Shown here one piece after another: positions 18,580 to 27,736 of a stretch of 64,000 nucleotides of DNA. A program made the translations under genes and the position numbers. The notes under the pieces were generated by a model. It was not told the DNA's origin. It was given only the letters and a program-made list of their open reading frames with translations, and ran no database searches. Origin of the DNA: Sphingobacteriales bacterium. GTDB taxonomy: Bacteria; Bacteroidota; Bacteroidia; Chitinophagales; JADIYW01. Each line of letters starts with the position of its first letter. Within the stretch, counting starts at the first letter, position 1. The stretch is taken from positions 862,057-926,056 of the forward strand of contig JADJYT010000001.1 of assembly GCA_016719635.1 (NCBI GenBank), read 5' to 3'.

Positions 18580-19023
18580 TTATCTTTTATTGTTTATTAT
18601 AAATTCAAGGAATGTCCGGTCAATGGCATCAATACACTTATTGCGTTGCAGATTTAAAACCGCCAGATTTTTGACTATCTTATCCTTCTGGTCAACGGGA
18701 ACATTTTCTATATCATACCCCTTTTCCACCTCATGCCATAATTCACAGTTCACTTCCGCCAATTGAGAAAACATGGCGCCCATGCCGCCTGCCACTTCCG
18801 CCACTTCATTGCCTTCTCTTTTAAATACCTTATTGGAGGCAAAGGTCAATTTTTCCAAGGGTATATTACCCCTTACCGCATTTTCCACATATTCGTCAAT
18901 TTCTTCCTGCAATTGTTCTGCCTGCTTATTCAGGCTTTCTGTTTTTTGCCCGTCATCCGTATGATACTGTTTTAACTTGACTATAGTCAGTTTATCACAA
19001 AGCATTCCTAATGTTTCTGCCAT
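18580..19023 (-). CDS. Small helical protein of unknown function in glycan locus
   Basis: 147 aa, almost entirely alpha-helical by composition, no signal peptide or TM. The start MAETLGMLCDKLTIVKLKQYH and the later ELWHEVEKGYDI...AVLNLQRNKCIDAID recall DUF6165/DUF4254-type proteins often found next to glycan genes; the assignment is tentative. The stop is 1 base from the start of the C-methyltransferase gene, so the two are tightly coupled. It may be a partner or stability factor of that enzyme, which is inference. Confidence 0.7.
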   Translation of the reverse strand: MAETLGMLCDKLTIVKLKQYHTDDGQKTESLNKQAEQLQEEIDEYVENAVRGNIPLEKLTFASNKVFKREGNEVAEVAGGMGAMFSQLAEVNCELWHEVEKGYDIENVPVDQKDKIVKNLAVLNLQRNKCIDAIDRTFLEFIINNKR

Positions 19024-19153
19024 ATTTTACAGTTTATGCCGGGCAATTGTGTTTATAAAACCCTGCCGGGTAACTAAAAAAAGAATCCGTACGTAATTTG
19101 CGCTAAAATAGCTAAAAAACCAGTATTTATTTAAAATTGATATAGACACATTG

Positions 19154-20599
19154 TTAATGTTTGATAAATACGAGTATTTTCTTTAATTTATCCTGAAACA
19201 TATAGACAACAATAATTAAAAACAGGGAAAGCTTGATTGCAATGACCCACCATACATTTAAGCCGGAATAAGACAGAGAATAGGAAACCGTCATTGCCAA
19301 AAAGATAATCAGCAGATTCCAAATGAATACAGTCCAACGGGTAACAGCCAAATCCGTAAAAAATTTACAAACCCAATAGGTTGCCAAAAACAAAACCATA
19401 AAAGAAAACAGGGTGGTATAGGCAGCAATCTCATAGCCATACCTGGGTATTAACCATAGATTCAACAGGAAATTGACTATCGCCGTACTTACAAAACTCA
19501 CGTAAAACAACTTCACTTTCTTTGCATAATAAAGATAGAAATTATAAATCTCCGCGATGTCTGAGAAAACATATGCCAGGATTAAAACAGGAAGCAGATG
19601 CAGGGCTACATCAAACTCTTCATTTAATGAAAGTATCCTGCCGGCATCTGCCGCAAAGAAGATAAAGCTACAGGCGAATACGGTAATCAGTTTAAACATG
19701 CTGCGCATCTGACTGATGACTTCCTCTTCTTTATTTTCCTTCAGCAGATTAAAAAGGTTTGGTCGGTTTGCGGTAACGAAAGCCTGAGAAAACCCTGAAT
19801 AGATGATGGCAAATTTGTAGGCATAGCTATATACACCGGAGGCCGTACTTCCCTGCAGGTTATTGATTAAAACCAAATCTATATAACTGACGATATAACT
19901 ACTGAGTCCTATAGGAATAAAGCCGGCTGAGTACCTTACAATTTCCATTTTACCGGGAAGGTGCCCTCCCCCGGCAAGATATTTTCTGAAATAAACGGCA
20001 ATAATGATTAAAGCCAAAACCAATGTTGCCGCATTTTCACCGGCCACTCTTCCCAAATAATTTTTACTGATAAAGTGTATAAACAGGAAGGCTGCCGCCA
20101 CCCTTGCTATTTGGATCACCAACTGCCACAACCCCAATCGCTTGCTGAACTGCTGGGCATTATTATACGTCGAAAAAAAATTAATGACGATGGTTGTAAA
20201 AATACCGACCACTATCCAAATGAATAAATCGGCAGGCAGATTAGTGAGACGGAGCAATAAATCCTTACATAGTATTAACAGAAAAACCCCCGATAAAAAA
20301 ACAATAAAAGACAGACGCAGCAAAAACTGCATCAGATTTCTCTTATCCATGTTTTCCTCAAAATAATACCGATAAAATCCTGCATACAAATTCAGAGAAA
20401 TAATGACCGCTAAAAAACGAACGGTATTGTTGTAAACTTCATAAATGCCAAAATCGGAAGGAGTCAGCAGTTTTGTAAACAACGGAATGGTAAGCACCAT
20501 GACCACCTGAATGAAAACAAAGGAAAGCATATAGGCGGAACCATGCCGGAGTGTGTCGTAAATAGACAGTTGTTTAATATGTTCAACTATTTTTTTCAA
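19154..20599 (-). CDS. Polysaccharide flippase (Wzx/MATE-like)
   Basis: 481 aa with about 12-14 TM helices and almost no soluble domain, as in O-antigen/teichoic acid exporters (MOP superfamily). The N-terminus RHGSAYMLSFVFIQVVMVLTIPLFTKLLTP contains the typical TPSDFGIYEVY-like turn after TM1. It should flip an undecaprenyl-linked glycan across the inner membrane. The annotated start is a TTG at 20599 with an in-frame stop a few codons upstream; no ATG gives the full first helix. A 130-base gap separates it from the downstream gene. Confidence 0.92.
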   Translation of the reverse strand: MKKIVEHIKQLSIYDTLRHGSAYMLSFVFIQVVMVLTIPLFTKLLTPSDFGIYEVYNNTVRFLAVIISLNLYAGFYRYYFEENMDKRNLMQFLLRLSFIVFLSGVFLLILCKDLLLRLTNLPADLFIWIVVGIFTTIVINFFSTYNNAQQFSKRLGLWQLVIQIARVAAAFLFIHFISKNYLGRVAGENAATLVLALIIIAVYFRKYLAGGGHLPGKMEIVRYSAGFIPIGLSSYIVSYIDLVLINNLQGSTASGVYSYAYKFAIIYSGFSQAFVTANRPNLFNLLKENKEEEVISQMRSMFKLITVFACSFIFFAADAGRILSLNEEFDVALHLLPVLILAYVFSDIAEIYNFYLYYAKKVKLFYVSFVSTAIVNFLLNLWLIPRYGYEIAAYTTLFSFMVLFLATYWVCKFFTDLAVTRWTVFIWNLLIIFLAMTVSYSLSYSGLNVWWVIAIKLSLFLIIVVYMFQDKLKKILVFIKH

Positions 20600-20656
20600 A
20601 TTATGTTCTTACCATCAGTATAGATGAAAACAGGAAGAAAATCCACTATTGCTGAT

Positions 20657-21529
20657 TTATTTTACAATCCATCTTTTTGGTATCAGATCTATCTCCTCCG
20701 TTTTAACGTTGGTGGTCCAGTGTTTTGGTATAATAACGATTTTATCCGGATTTGTATTCAGCCAGGCAGACCACCAGCTGAAAGTGCTGTTGGCGATAAT
20801 ATTGTGTTTACACAAACTCATCAGGTAAAAATCCTCCACAGTCGATTTATTGGAAATCAAGGTAGAGTTTATATCCCATATCATTTCCTTTCTTACCCAA
20901 GCCTCATCATCGGTAAACAGATAAAAATGCACCTCCTCACCCAGCTCACTCTTTATCCATTCAATGGCCTTGGTATAATAATCCTTTGAACACAGACCGT
21001 GAGCATCCATAGAGGATAAATTGCGGATGTAATCACCCCGGCGGATGTGAATAGCTATCGATTTTGAGTTTTTTATTTGGCTAATCAAACGATCATCCAT
21101 AGGTTTAAAATCCTGTTTTATCGTTATTTCATCCCGAATGATATCCGCTATTTCCTTGAAATATTTTTCTGACAAAAAATAACCCCTCACGTAATAGTTA
21201 CCTTTTAATTCCAGAAAATGCGTATCAAATCCGTATTGGTTAGATGTATATTTTTTATTTTTCCCAAAAGAAATCAGTTGTGTAATGACCCTTTCCTTTA
21301 CCGAAAATCCAGTGCCGTGAAAATCGTGCAACATCCGTTCATCCGCCAGGCTGCACTTTACATTAAATGACCCCAGCTCGTATTTCCAAAGCGGACGTCC
21401 CTCTCCCGATAAATTCAGTTTGGAAATATCCAAATACAAATCTGCATTATTCAGATGCGCCAGATGCCTGCCTGCCGCATATTGGAAAAGCTGATTGCCT
21501 AATCCCCCCATTAATCGTACAACTATCAT
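20657..21529 (-). CDS. Alpha-1,2-fucosyltransferase-like protein (GT11)
   Basis: 290 aa, first gene of the glycan operon. N-terminal VVRLMGGLGNQLFQYAAGRHL, central IHIRRGDYI near residue 158, and HNIIANSTFSWWSAWLN towards the C-terminus: all three GT11 blocks. Predicted to transfer fucose from GDP-fucose to a galactose-containing acceptor in the cytoplasm. It is a divergent paralogue of the GT11 at 11807-12694, sharing blocks but little between them. A TAnnTTTG box 33 bases upstream probably drives the whole minus-strand locus. Confidence 0.93.
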   Translation of the reverse strand: MIVVRLMGGLGNQLFQYAAGRHLAHLNNADLYLDISKLNLSGEGRPLWKYELGSFNVKCSLADERMLHDFHGTGFSVKERVITQLISFGKNKKYTSNQYGFDTHFLELKGNYYVRGYFLSEKYFKEIADIIRDEITIKQDFKPMDDRLISQIKNSKSIAIHIRRGDYIRNLSSMDAHGLCSKDYYTKAIEWIKSELGEEVHFYLFTDDEAWVRKEMIWDINSTLISNKSTVEDFYLMSLCKHNIIANSTFSWWSAWLNTNPDKIVIIPKHWTTNVKTEEIDLIPKRWIVK

Positions 21530-21542
21530 TTTTAATTAACTA

Positions 21543-21550
21543 TATTTTTG
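21543..21550 (+). promoter_or_regulatory. -7 promoter box for the ceramidase gene
   Basis: TATTTTTG, exact TAnnTTTG match, 24 bases before the ATG at 21574. It lies just 11 bases from the oppositely directed box at 21562-21569. Confidence 0.5.
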
Positions 21551-21561
21551 TATTTTTCAGG

Positions 21562-21569
21562 CAAATTTA
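21562..21569 (-). promoter_or_regulatory. -7 promoter box for the glycan operon
   Basis: On the minus strand the bases read TAAATTTG, an exact TAnnTTTG match, 33 bases upstream of the first GT11 gene. The only good box found ahead of the 15-kb minus-strand gene run. Confidence 0.5.
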
Positions 21570-21573
21570 CAAA

Positions 21574-23349
21574 ATGTTATTCATTGGAACCGGAAAAGGT
21601 GATATCACCGCATTTTATAAAGGAGTTGGCCTGCTGGGTTATGGTTTGCCCCAACACTATATGATGGAGATTGAAACCCCCTTATATTCGAGAGCCTATG
21701 TTTTTGAGCAGCTGGATAAAAGCCATAAAACCTGTTTTGTAAACTGCGAACTGGGATTTATCACCCCGTCTCTTAAAGAGGGGGTTTTGAACCTGCTCCA
21801 TAAAAAACACCCCGAACTGGGCTACCATACCGGCAATCTGATGCTTTCCGCCCAGCATACACATTGCGGGCCGAGCGGCTTTTCCTATCATATCATCTAT
21901 AATATGTCCACTCCGGGTTTCCACCACGGTGTTTATACAAAGATCGTCCACGGCATAGTCGATTCTATTCTAGAGGCGGAAAAGAATAAGCAGAAAGCCA
22001 ACATACAGCTGGGGAAAAGCAGCTTTGCGGCTGATATTCCGGTAAGTTTCAACCGTGTTGTGGATGCCTATAACACCAATCCTGAAGTGGCTAAACAAAC
22101 GCATGAAACAAGACATCTGGCGGTAGACCGGGAAATGACGCTGCTTCATTTTATCTCCGAAACCGGACAACCCCTGGGCAGCATCAACTGGTTCGCAGTT
22201 CACACCTCTAATTTGCCCAATAATTTCCTGAAATTATGCTCAGATAATAAGGGCTTTGCCTCTGCATATCTCGAAGATGACTTTAAGGGTGAAAACCAGC
22301 ATTATGTTGCCGCATTTGCGCAAGGTGCTTGCGGCGATGTTTCTGCGAGGGTGAATTACAATCCCAAATTACCCAACCAGCGCGGGAAATGGGAAGGTTA
22401 TTTTCCGGATGACCTGAAAAGTTCCAGGTTTAACGGCAACCTGCAGTTTGAAAAAGCGAAAGAGATTGTCCGCACGTCCAATAAGACCATTCAAGATGAA
22501 ACCGTAGACAGCATATCCATGTATGTGGATTTCAGCAATATCGATATCAATCCTGCATTTACCAATGGCCAGACAGGTTGCGTCACCAGCCCTTCCTGCA
22601 TGGGTATCGCATTCCTGGAGGGTTCCATCATGGACGGCCCCGGACTGCCTTTGTTTTTTGGAAAAATAGCCAGAGGTATTGCCAGAGGCACCCGAAAAAA
22701 AGAAATCAGGGATGCTGCCAAACAGAGTGAAGCATATGCAGCATTCATCGAACGCAAAAATAAGGCACAATCCGTCAAAGATATCGGTGTAGCAACGGGG
22801 GAGCGCAAATTTCTCGGCAATTTCACTGCCGACAAAATACCCATCCCTACATTCGCCGATGAAATGATATTGAATATCAAAAAAATGGCTGATCAAGGTG
22901 GTTTTGGATTCACCAATCCATGGACACCACAGGTATTAACCTTACAAATATTAAAAATCGGAACTATTGCCATTTGCGGATTTCCATTTGAAATCACGAC
23001 AGTGGCTTCCTGGCGACTGAAGAAAACACTGGAAGATACCTTGAAGGCAAAGGGAATCGACTATGTCATCTTAGCGCCCTATTCCAATGAATATAATGGC
23101 TACATTACGACCAACGAAGAATACCAGTTGCAGATGTATGAAGCCGGTCATACCGTTTTTGGGCAGTGGAGTTTAAATGCCTTACAGCAAAAATTCGCAG
23201 AGGTGGCGGAAGAATTTGTAAAACCCGTTGAATCCAGAAATATCGAAACCGGCGTACATCCGGAAATTTTCACGAAAGAGGAATTACATGCGCAGCGCTA
23301 TTTTCACAGCAGACGCGCCAAAAAGATGGAAAAGAAAGCGAATAAATAA
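21574..23349 (+). CDS. Neutral/alkaline ceramidase homologue without signal peptide
   Basis: 592 aa. Neutral ceramidases hydrolyse ceramide to sphingosine and fatty acid. The N-terminus GTGKGDITAFYKGVGLLGYG is the family opening. Zinc ligands can be placed: AQHTHCGPSG (His 95/97), NWFAVHTSNLP (His 210), FPFEITT (Glu 473) and NEYNGYITTNEEY (Tyr near 510). The nucleophile motif GDVS (Ser 257) and the block FLEGSIMDGPG are also present. The start at 21574 begins directly at the catalytic domain: no secretion signal, unlike secreted homologues. An upstream extension would only be antisense to the GT11 gene. scoA follows after 37 bases, probably in one transcript. Confidence 0.88.
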   Translation: MLFIGTGKGDITAFYKGVGLLGYGLPQHYMMEIETPLYSRAYVFEQLDKSHKTCFVNCELGFITPSLKEGVLNLLHKKHPELGYHTGNLMLSAQHTHCGPSGFSYHIIYNMSTPGFHHGVYTKIVHGIVDSILEAEKNKQKANIQLGKSSFAADIPVSFNRVVDAYNTNPEVAKQTHETRHLAVDREMTLLHFISETGQPLGSINWFAVHTSNLPNNFLKLCSDNKGFASAYLEDDFKGENQHYVAAFAQGACGDVSARVNYNPKLPNQRGKWEGYFPDDLKSSRFNGNLQFEKAKEIVRTSNKTIQDETVDSISMYVDFSNIDINPAFTNGQTGCVTSPSCMGIAFLEGSIMDGPGLPLFFGKIARGIARGTRKKEIRDAAKQSEAYAAFIERKNKAQSVKDIGVATGERKFLGNFTADKIPIPTFADEMILNIKKMADQGGFGFTNPWTPQVLTLQILKIGTIAICGFPFEITTVASWRLKKTLEDTLKAKGIDYVILAPYSNEYNGYITTNEEYQLQMYEAGHTVFGQWSLNALQQKFAEVAEEFVKPVESRNIETGVHPEIFTKEELHAQRYFHSRRAKKMEKKANK

Positions 23350-23386
23350 TTTCACATCGTAGATTTACAAATCAGAACAAGCAAAC

Positions 23387-24082
23387 ATGAGCAAAGTATA
23401 TAAAAACGCAGAGGAATCCATACAGGACATCACCGATAATATGACCATTATTCTGGGCGGATTCGGACTGTGCGGCATTCCCGAAAACAGTATCGCCGCA
23501 TTGGTCAAAAAAGGGGTGAAAGGCCTGACCTGTATTTCCAACAATGCCGGTGTCGATGATTTCGGACTTGGATTACTATTACAAAACCACCAGATAAAAA
23601 AAATGATTTCATCCTATGTCGGCGAGAATGCGGAGTTTGAAAGACAATTATTAAACGGGGAACTGGAAGTGGAGCTCATTCCGCAAGGTACGCTCGCAGA
23701 ACGTTGCCGGGCTACAGCGGCAGGTATTCCCGCCTTCTTCACACCGGCGGGCTACGGCACTGAAGTGGCGGAAGGAAAGGAAGTTCGCGAATTTGACGGC
23801 AAAATGTATATTATGGAAAGACGTTTCCATGCTGATTTTTCCATCATAAAAGCATGGAAAGGCGACACCAACGGAAATCTGATTTACAGAGCTGCCACGC
23901 GCAATTTCAACCTGCCAATGGCTGGTGCCGGAAAAATCACGATTGCAGAAGTAGAACACCTGCTACCGGCAGGAGAACTAGACCCTGACCTGATTCACAC
24001 ACCCGGAATTTTTATTAAGCGAATTTTCCAGGGAGAAAAGTTTGAAAAAAGAATAGAACAGCGAACCGTTCAAAAGATCTGA
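23387..24082 (+). CDS. scoA: 3-oxoacid CoA-transferase subunit A
   Basis: 231 aa alpha subunit of succinyl-CoA:3-ketoacid CoA-transferase, which moves CoA between succinyl-CoA and acetoacetate (or a related 3-oxoacid). The glycine-rich block MTIILGGFGLCGIPEN near residue 22 and the stretch CISNNAGVDDFGLGLLL identify the subunit; GYGTEVAEGKEVREFDGK is the conserved central loop. It is followed by subunit B after 41 bases, forming the normal A-B pair. The catalytic Glu is on subunit B. Confidence 0.95.
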   Translation: MSKVYKNAEESIQDITDNMTIILGGFGLCGIPENSIAALVKKGVKGLTCISNNAGVDDFGLGLLLQNHQIKKMISSYVGENAEFERQLLNGELEVELIPQGTLAERCRATAAGIPAFFTPAGYGTEVAEGKEVREFDGKMYIMERRFHADFSIIKAWKGDTNGNLIYRAATRNFNLPMAGAGKITIAEVEHLLPAGELDPDLIHTPGIFIKRIFQGEKFEKRIEQRTVQKI

Positions 24083-24123
24083 ATCCCTATTAATAATATC
24101 ACTTAACTTATACCTACCTTATT

Positions 24124-24780
24124 ATGCTCGATAAAAATGGAATCGCCAAAAGAATAGCCCGGGAATTACAGGACGGATTTTACGTCAATCTGGGAATCGG
24201 AATACCCACCTTAGTGGCCAACTACGTGCCCGAAGGAATCAACGTTACCTTCCAGTCTGAAAACGGCATGCTGGGCATGGGGCCGTTTCCAATGGAAGGA
24301 AAAGAAGACCCGGATGTAATAAATGCAGGCAAACAAACCGTTACCATTCTGCCGGGCGGCGTTTATTTTGACTCGGCAACCAGCTTTGCGATGATACGCG
24401 GTGAGCACGTGGATCTGACGGTATTGGGCGCGATGGAAGTAAGTGAAAAAGGGGATATCGCCAACTGGAAGATTCCGGGAAAAATGGTGAAGGGAATGGG
24501 CGGCGCCATGGACCTGGTGGCTTCCGCCAAAAACATCATTGTAGCCATGCAGCATGTCAACAAAGCCGGTGAGAGCAAACTGCTGCCGGAGTGTACCCTT
24601 CCGTTAACCGGTATTGGATGTGTGAAGAAAATAGTGACCGAACTGGCGGTACTGGAAGTTACACCCGGTGGATTTAAATTGCTGGAACGCGCGCCGGGCA
24701 TAAGTGTGGAAGTGATACAAAAAGCAACCTTAGGAAAGCTGATCATCGAAGGTGATATTCCGGAGATGACATTACAATAA
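24124..24780 (+). CDS. scoB: 3-oxoacid CoA-transferase subunit B
   Basis: 218 aa beta subunit. NLGIGIPTLVANYVPEG and the active-site block FQSENGMLGMGPFP, whose Glu forms the glutamyl-CoA thioester in the family. GAMEVSEKGDIANWKIPGK and a C-terminal LLERAPGISVE complete the fold. Together with subunit A it gives ketone-body or branched-chain 3-oxoacid activation and release of acetoacetyl-CoA for beta-oxidation. It ends the likely ceramidase-scoA-scoB transcript; a 115-base gap precedes the next gene. Confidence 0.95.
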   Translation: MLDKNGIAKRIARELQDGFYVNLGIGIPTLVANYVPEGINVTFQSENGMLGMGPFPMEGKEDPDVINAGKQTVTILPGGVYFDSATSFAMIRGEHVDLTVLGAMEVSEKGDIANWKIPGKMVKGMGGAMDLVASAKNIIVAMQHVNKAGESKLLPECTLPLTGIGCVKKIVTELAVLEVTPGGFKLLERAPGISVEVIQKATLGKLIIEGDIPEMTLQ

Positions 24781-24895
24781 ATCACAAAGATATGAGTGCC
24801 TTGTTCTGATTCAGACTAATACTGACAACAATGTAACCCAATATTACAAGGTACTTTTACAGAAATTTTATTTATTTTTAAGGAAAGTAAAAAGT

Positions 24896-26197
24896 ATGGA
24901 GACTTTTTCCAGCGCCTTGAAATATGTACTGCCCCTGTTCTTTGTGCTAATGCTGATTGAATTGATAGTGTCCAAGTATAGAAACCTGGATGTTATTAAA
25001 AGCATGGATGCGGTTTCCAGCTTAAGCTCAGGAATTACCAATATGCTTAAAAAAGCATTAGGGCTTACCATCTATATTATCTCCTATGATTTCCTGTTAA
25101 ATCAGTTGACCGTTTTCAAGATCGAATCAACCGCCCTTCAATACATCATAGGATTTATCGCTATAGATTTTTATGCATACTGGTCCCACAGATGGTCTCA
25201 TGAGTACAATATTTTGTGGAACAGGCATTTAGTCCACCACAGCAGTGAAGAATATAATTTACCTGTTGCTCTGCGTCAAACCATCGCCGATTTTGTTCAG
25301 GTTTATACCTTTTTATTAATTCCTGCGGCAATATTTGGTGTTACTACCGATGTCATTATTATGTTGGGTGTCGTTATGCTTTTTGGAGGGTTCTGGTATC
25401 ACACGCAGCTCATTGATAAATTGGGGTTCCTGGAAAAAATAATCGTCACCCCATCCCATCACCGCATTCATCATGCGATAAACCCGGTGTATATTGACAA
25501 AAATTATGGCGGTATTTTAATCGTCTGGGATAAATTATTCGGAACATTTCAGGAAGAACTGCCTGATGTCAAACCTGTTTATGGTATTACAAGGCAGGTA
25601 AATACCTGGAATCCGGTTAAAATAAATTTCCAGCACATCACTTTACTCATCAAAGATGCCTGGCGTACTTCCAATGTTTGGGATAAATTCCGTATCTGGT
25701 TTATGCCTACGGGCTGGAGACCGGCAGATATAGCGGAAAAATACCCTGTACCCTATATTAAAGATACCAGTAAGCAACAAAAGTATATGCCGACAGCAAG
25801 CATTTATTTAAAAGTTTGGTCATGGACCCAGTTATTTATTACCTTCTTGTTGACGATGTTCTTGTTTTCTCAAATGGCAGCCATACCAAAATCAGCAGTC
25901 TATATTTACGGTCTTTTCATTTTTTTAACTGTATACAGCTATACTTCATTGATGGATAGAGACAAATATGCCTGGCTATATGAATTGATTAGATGCGCTG
26001 TTGCATTTGCCATCCTATCCAATTACGGCGGCTGGTTTACACTCCATAATTTTTTTCCGCAGGGCACTGCTGTTTTGATGGTTTACCATATTGTTTCTGT
26101 GCTGGTCTGCATTGCTTTCGAATATTTTGAGTTTACTAAAGATAATCCAACCCGTTGGAGTTCATTTTCACCTTCTGTCCAATCTACGCCTGTTTGA
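24896..26197 (+). CDS. Sterol desaturase/fatty acid hydroxylase family protein (alkylglycerol monooxygenase-like)
   Basis: 433 aa di-iron membrane enzyme. Three His clusters bind the metals: HRWSHE, HLVHHSSEEYN and HRIHHAIN (about residues 98-195). TM helices flank them at the N-terminus, and four or five more form a C-terminal half beyond residue 300. The C-terminal extension makes it longer than plain fatty acid hydroxylases and resembles alkylglycerol monooxygenase-like proteins. Expected reaction: O2-dependent hydroxylation of a lipid chain. Its position beside a ceramidase homologue suggests sphingolipid or ether-lipid metabolism, which is inference. A bidirectional terminator follows. 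Confidence 0.88.
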   Translation: METFSSALKYVLPLFFVLMLIELIVSKYRNLDVIKSMDAVSSLSSGITNMLKKALGLTIYIISYDFLLNQLTVFKIESTALQYIIGFIAIDFYAYWSHRWSHEYNILWNRHLVHHSSEEYNLPVALRQTIADFVQVYTFLLIPAAIFGVTTDVIIMLGVVMLFGGFWYHTQLIDKLGFLEKIIVTPSHHRIHHAINPVYIDKNYGGILIVWDKLFGTFQEELPDVKPVYGITRQVNTWNPVKINFQHITLLIKDAWRTSNVWDKFRIWFMPTGWRPADIAEKYPVPYIKDTSKQQKYMPTASIYLKVWSWTQLFITFLLTMFLFSQMAAIPKSAVYIYGLFIFLTVYSYTSLMDRDKYAWLYELIRCAVAFAILSNYGGWFTLHNFFPQGTAVLMVYHIVSVLVCIAFEYFEFTKDNPTRWSSFSPSVQSTPV

Positions 26198-26244
26198 AAT
26201 GCAATCCTATTAAGATTAAAAAAAGAATCAATTATGAGTATAAA

Positions 26245-26286
26245 AAAACAATTTAGCCATCACAACTGCGATGGCTAAATTGTTTT
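26245..26286. terminator. Bidirectional rho-independent terminator
   Basis: A perfect 17-bp stem (26245-26261 with 26270-26286) around an 8-base loop. An A-run on the left and T-run on the right make it work in both directions. It sits between the convergent hydroxylase gene and the unknown gene at 26303. Confidence 0.9.
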
Positions 26287-26302
26287 CTTAGATTTATATT
26301 TT

Positions 26303-27592
26303 TTACAACAACGGTATGTCAATGAATAACTTCACATTGCCGTCCGTTCCCTTAGACCGCTCCTTCATGGCATTTAGTTTCGGTATATCGTTGCAGATAA
26401 TCAGGAACAGATAATCATCTTTCAGCAGGCTTTTCTTCGTTTTAAAATACGGATCGCCGTCGTATGAGTTAAAAACGGTAATCTTACATTTATGCACGCT
26501 GTTGAAATGAGAGGCAACCCCTCTCAGCAGCGTATCCACATTCTTCGGAGAACCGACTATCATGATAGGATACAGGATGTTATCCGTCAGTTTCATATTG
26601 GCCACCATCTTAAATAATCCCTGCGGATTCTGCAGCTGCAGTGCAAAATAATCGCCCCAGTTTATAGCCAGGCAGACAGCGTCCATTTTACCATGTTCAT
26701 CCGGAATCATATATACCCTGGATGACTTGGAATAAGCGAAAATCTTATCCAGCGTCTTGAAGAACTCCTCTTCCGTATGGATATGAAAGAACGCATAATG
26801 TTCTTTCTGTTGTCTCAGTTTATGGTAATACTCCCGCAGCTTTTCCCTGTCTTCCGTGATGTCAATACATTTCGCAAAAGCGGATTTCTTGCCGAATAAC
26901 TTGTTAATCTGGGTATTGTTGTAAAACGCCCACTTTTCATAATGTTTCTCATACAATTTGGTATTCAGCTCCAGCGCTTCGTTGATTGCCTGGTTCTCCT
27001 TTCCCATAGCACCATATGTAAAGGCTATATTCTTTTCCACGCCTACGATACTGTGCATGATGCTGAACATCAGTGTAAATATTTTCTTACGTCTGTAAAT
27101 TTTCTTGTTGTTTTCCACCCGTTCGCTCACCCGAAGCATATTGTAGTAATAACCGTCAAATCGTTCTCCGTCGTGGAAAATATTCATCCTGTTAACATGA
27201 ATATAGCCCACCACATTGTATTCCCGTTTGCCATGGACGTCTAATTTTTGCGGGTGCAGCACCAATACGACCAGGGCGTTATTATTAATAGACAATACTG
27301 AATGGGGGAAGTTATGAAAGTAGGCCTGAAAGGCAAAATTACCCTGACCTTTTTCATTTATATGTTGTTCCGGGACAGTAATGATGTCCTTGCATCGGTT
27401 AAAAAAGTAATTCGTATCTGATACAAAACCCAAAACATCCAGCACATCACCCATATAAGGAAGAAAGTTGATATCTGTAACCACTATCTCCAGCGGTTCT
27501 TCAAAGATATCGAAGGAGTCTATGTCTATGGTTTCGTAGGAAAATGATCCGTTGGGGTTTTTATCAACTCGTTTATAGTTTCGTTTTTGCAT
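26303..27592 (-). CDS. Protein of unknown function, 429 aa
   Basis: Soluble, no signal peptide or TM. The first third is beta-rich (EPLEIVVTDINFLPYMGDVLDVLGF), the middle is helical and basic (about residues 165-265), and the last third contains SSRVYMIPDEHGKMDAVCLAINWGDY and KCKITVFNSYDGDPYFKTKKSLLKDDY. These last blocks have a GNAT-like flavour but I cannot assign a family. Single gene with its own TAnnTTTG promoter box at 27609-27616, convergent with the hydroxylase gene. Confidence 0.75.
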   Translation of the reverse strand: MQKRNYKRVDKNPNGSFSYETIDIDSFDIFEEPLEIVVTDINFLPYMGDVLDVLGFVSDTNYFFNRCKDIITVPEQHINEKGQGNFAFQAYFHNFPHSVLSINNNALVVLVLHPQKLDVHGKREYNVVGYIHVNRMNIFHDGERFDGYYYNMLRVSERVENNKKIYRRKKIFTLMFSIMHSIVGVEKNIAFTYGAMGKENQAINEALELNTKLYEKHYEKWAFYNNTQINKLFGKKSAFAKCIDITEDREKLREYYHKLRQQKEHYAFFHIHTEEEFFKTLDKIFAYSKSSRVYMIPDEHGKMDAVCLAINWGDYFALQLQNPQGLFKMVANMKLTDNILYPIMIVGSPKNVDTLLRGVASHFNSVHKCKITVFNSYDGDPYFKTKKSLLKDDYLFLIICNDIPKLNAMKERSKGTDGNVKLFIDIPLL

Positions 27593-27608
27593 AGTTAAAA
27601 TTGATATA

Positions 27609-27616
27609 CAAATTTA
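27609..27616 (-). promoter_or_regulatory. -7 promoter box for the 26303-27592 gene
   Basis: Minus-strand reading TAAATTTG matches TAnnTTTG, 17 bases upstream of the ATG, so the leader is very short. Confidence 0.45.
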
Positions 27617-27736
27617 AAGTTGAATCAGCATGCATCATATTTTTGTGCATAAATTTATTGACGGAATAAAGCCGAAACAATTCAAAATCGAAAAAATACC
27701 TGTTTTAGTGTAGTTGAATGTAGTTAAGGAAAATGG

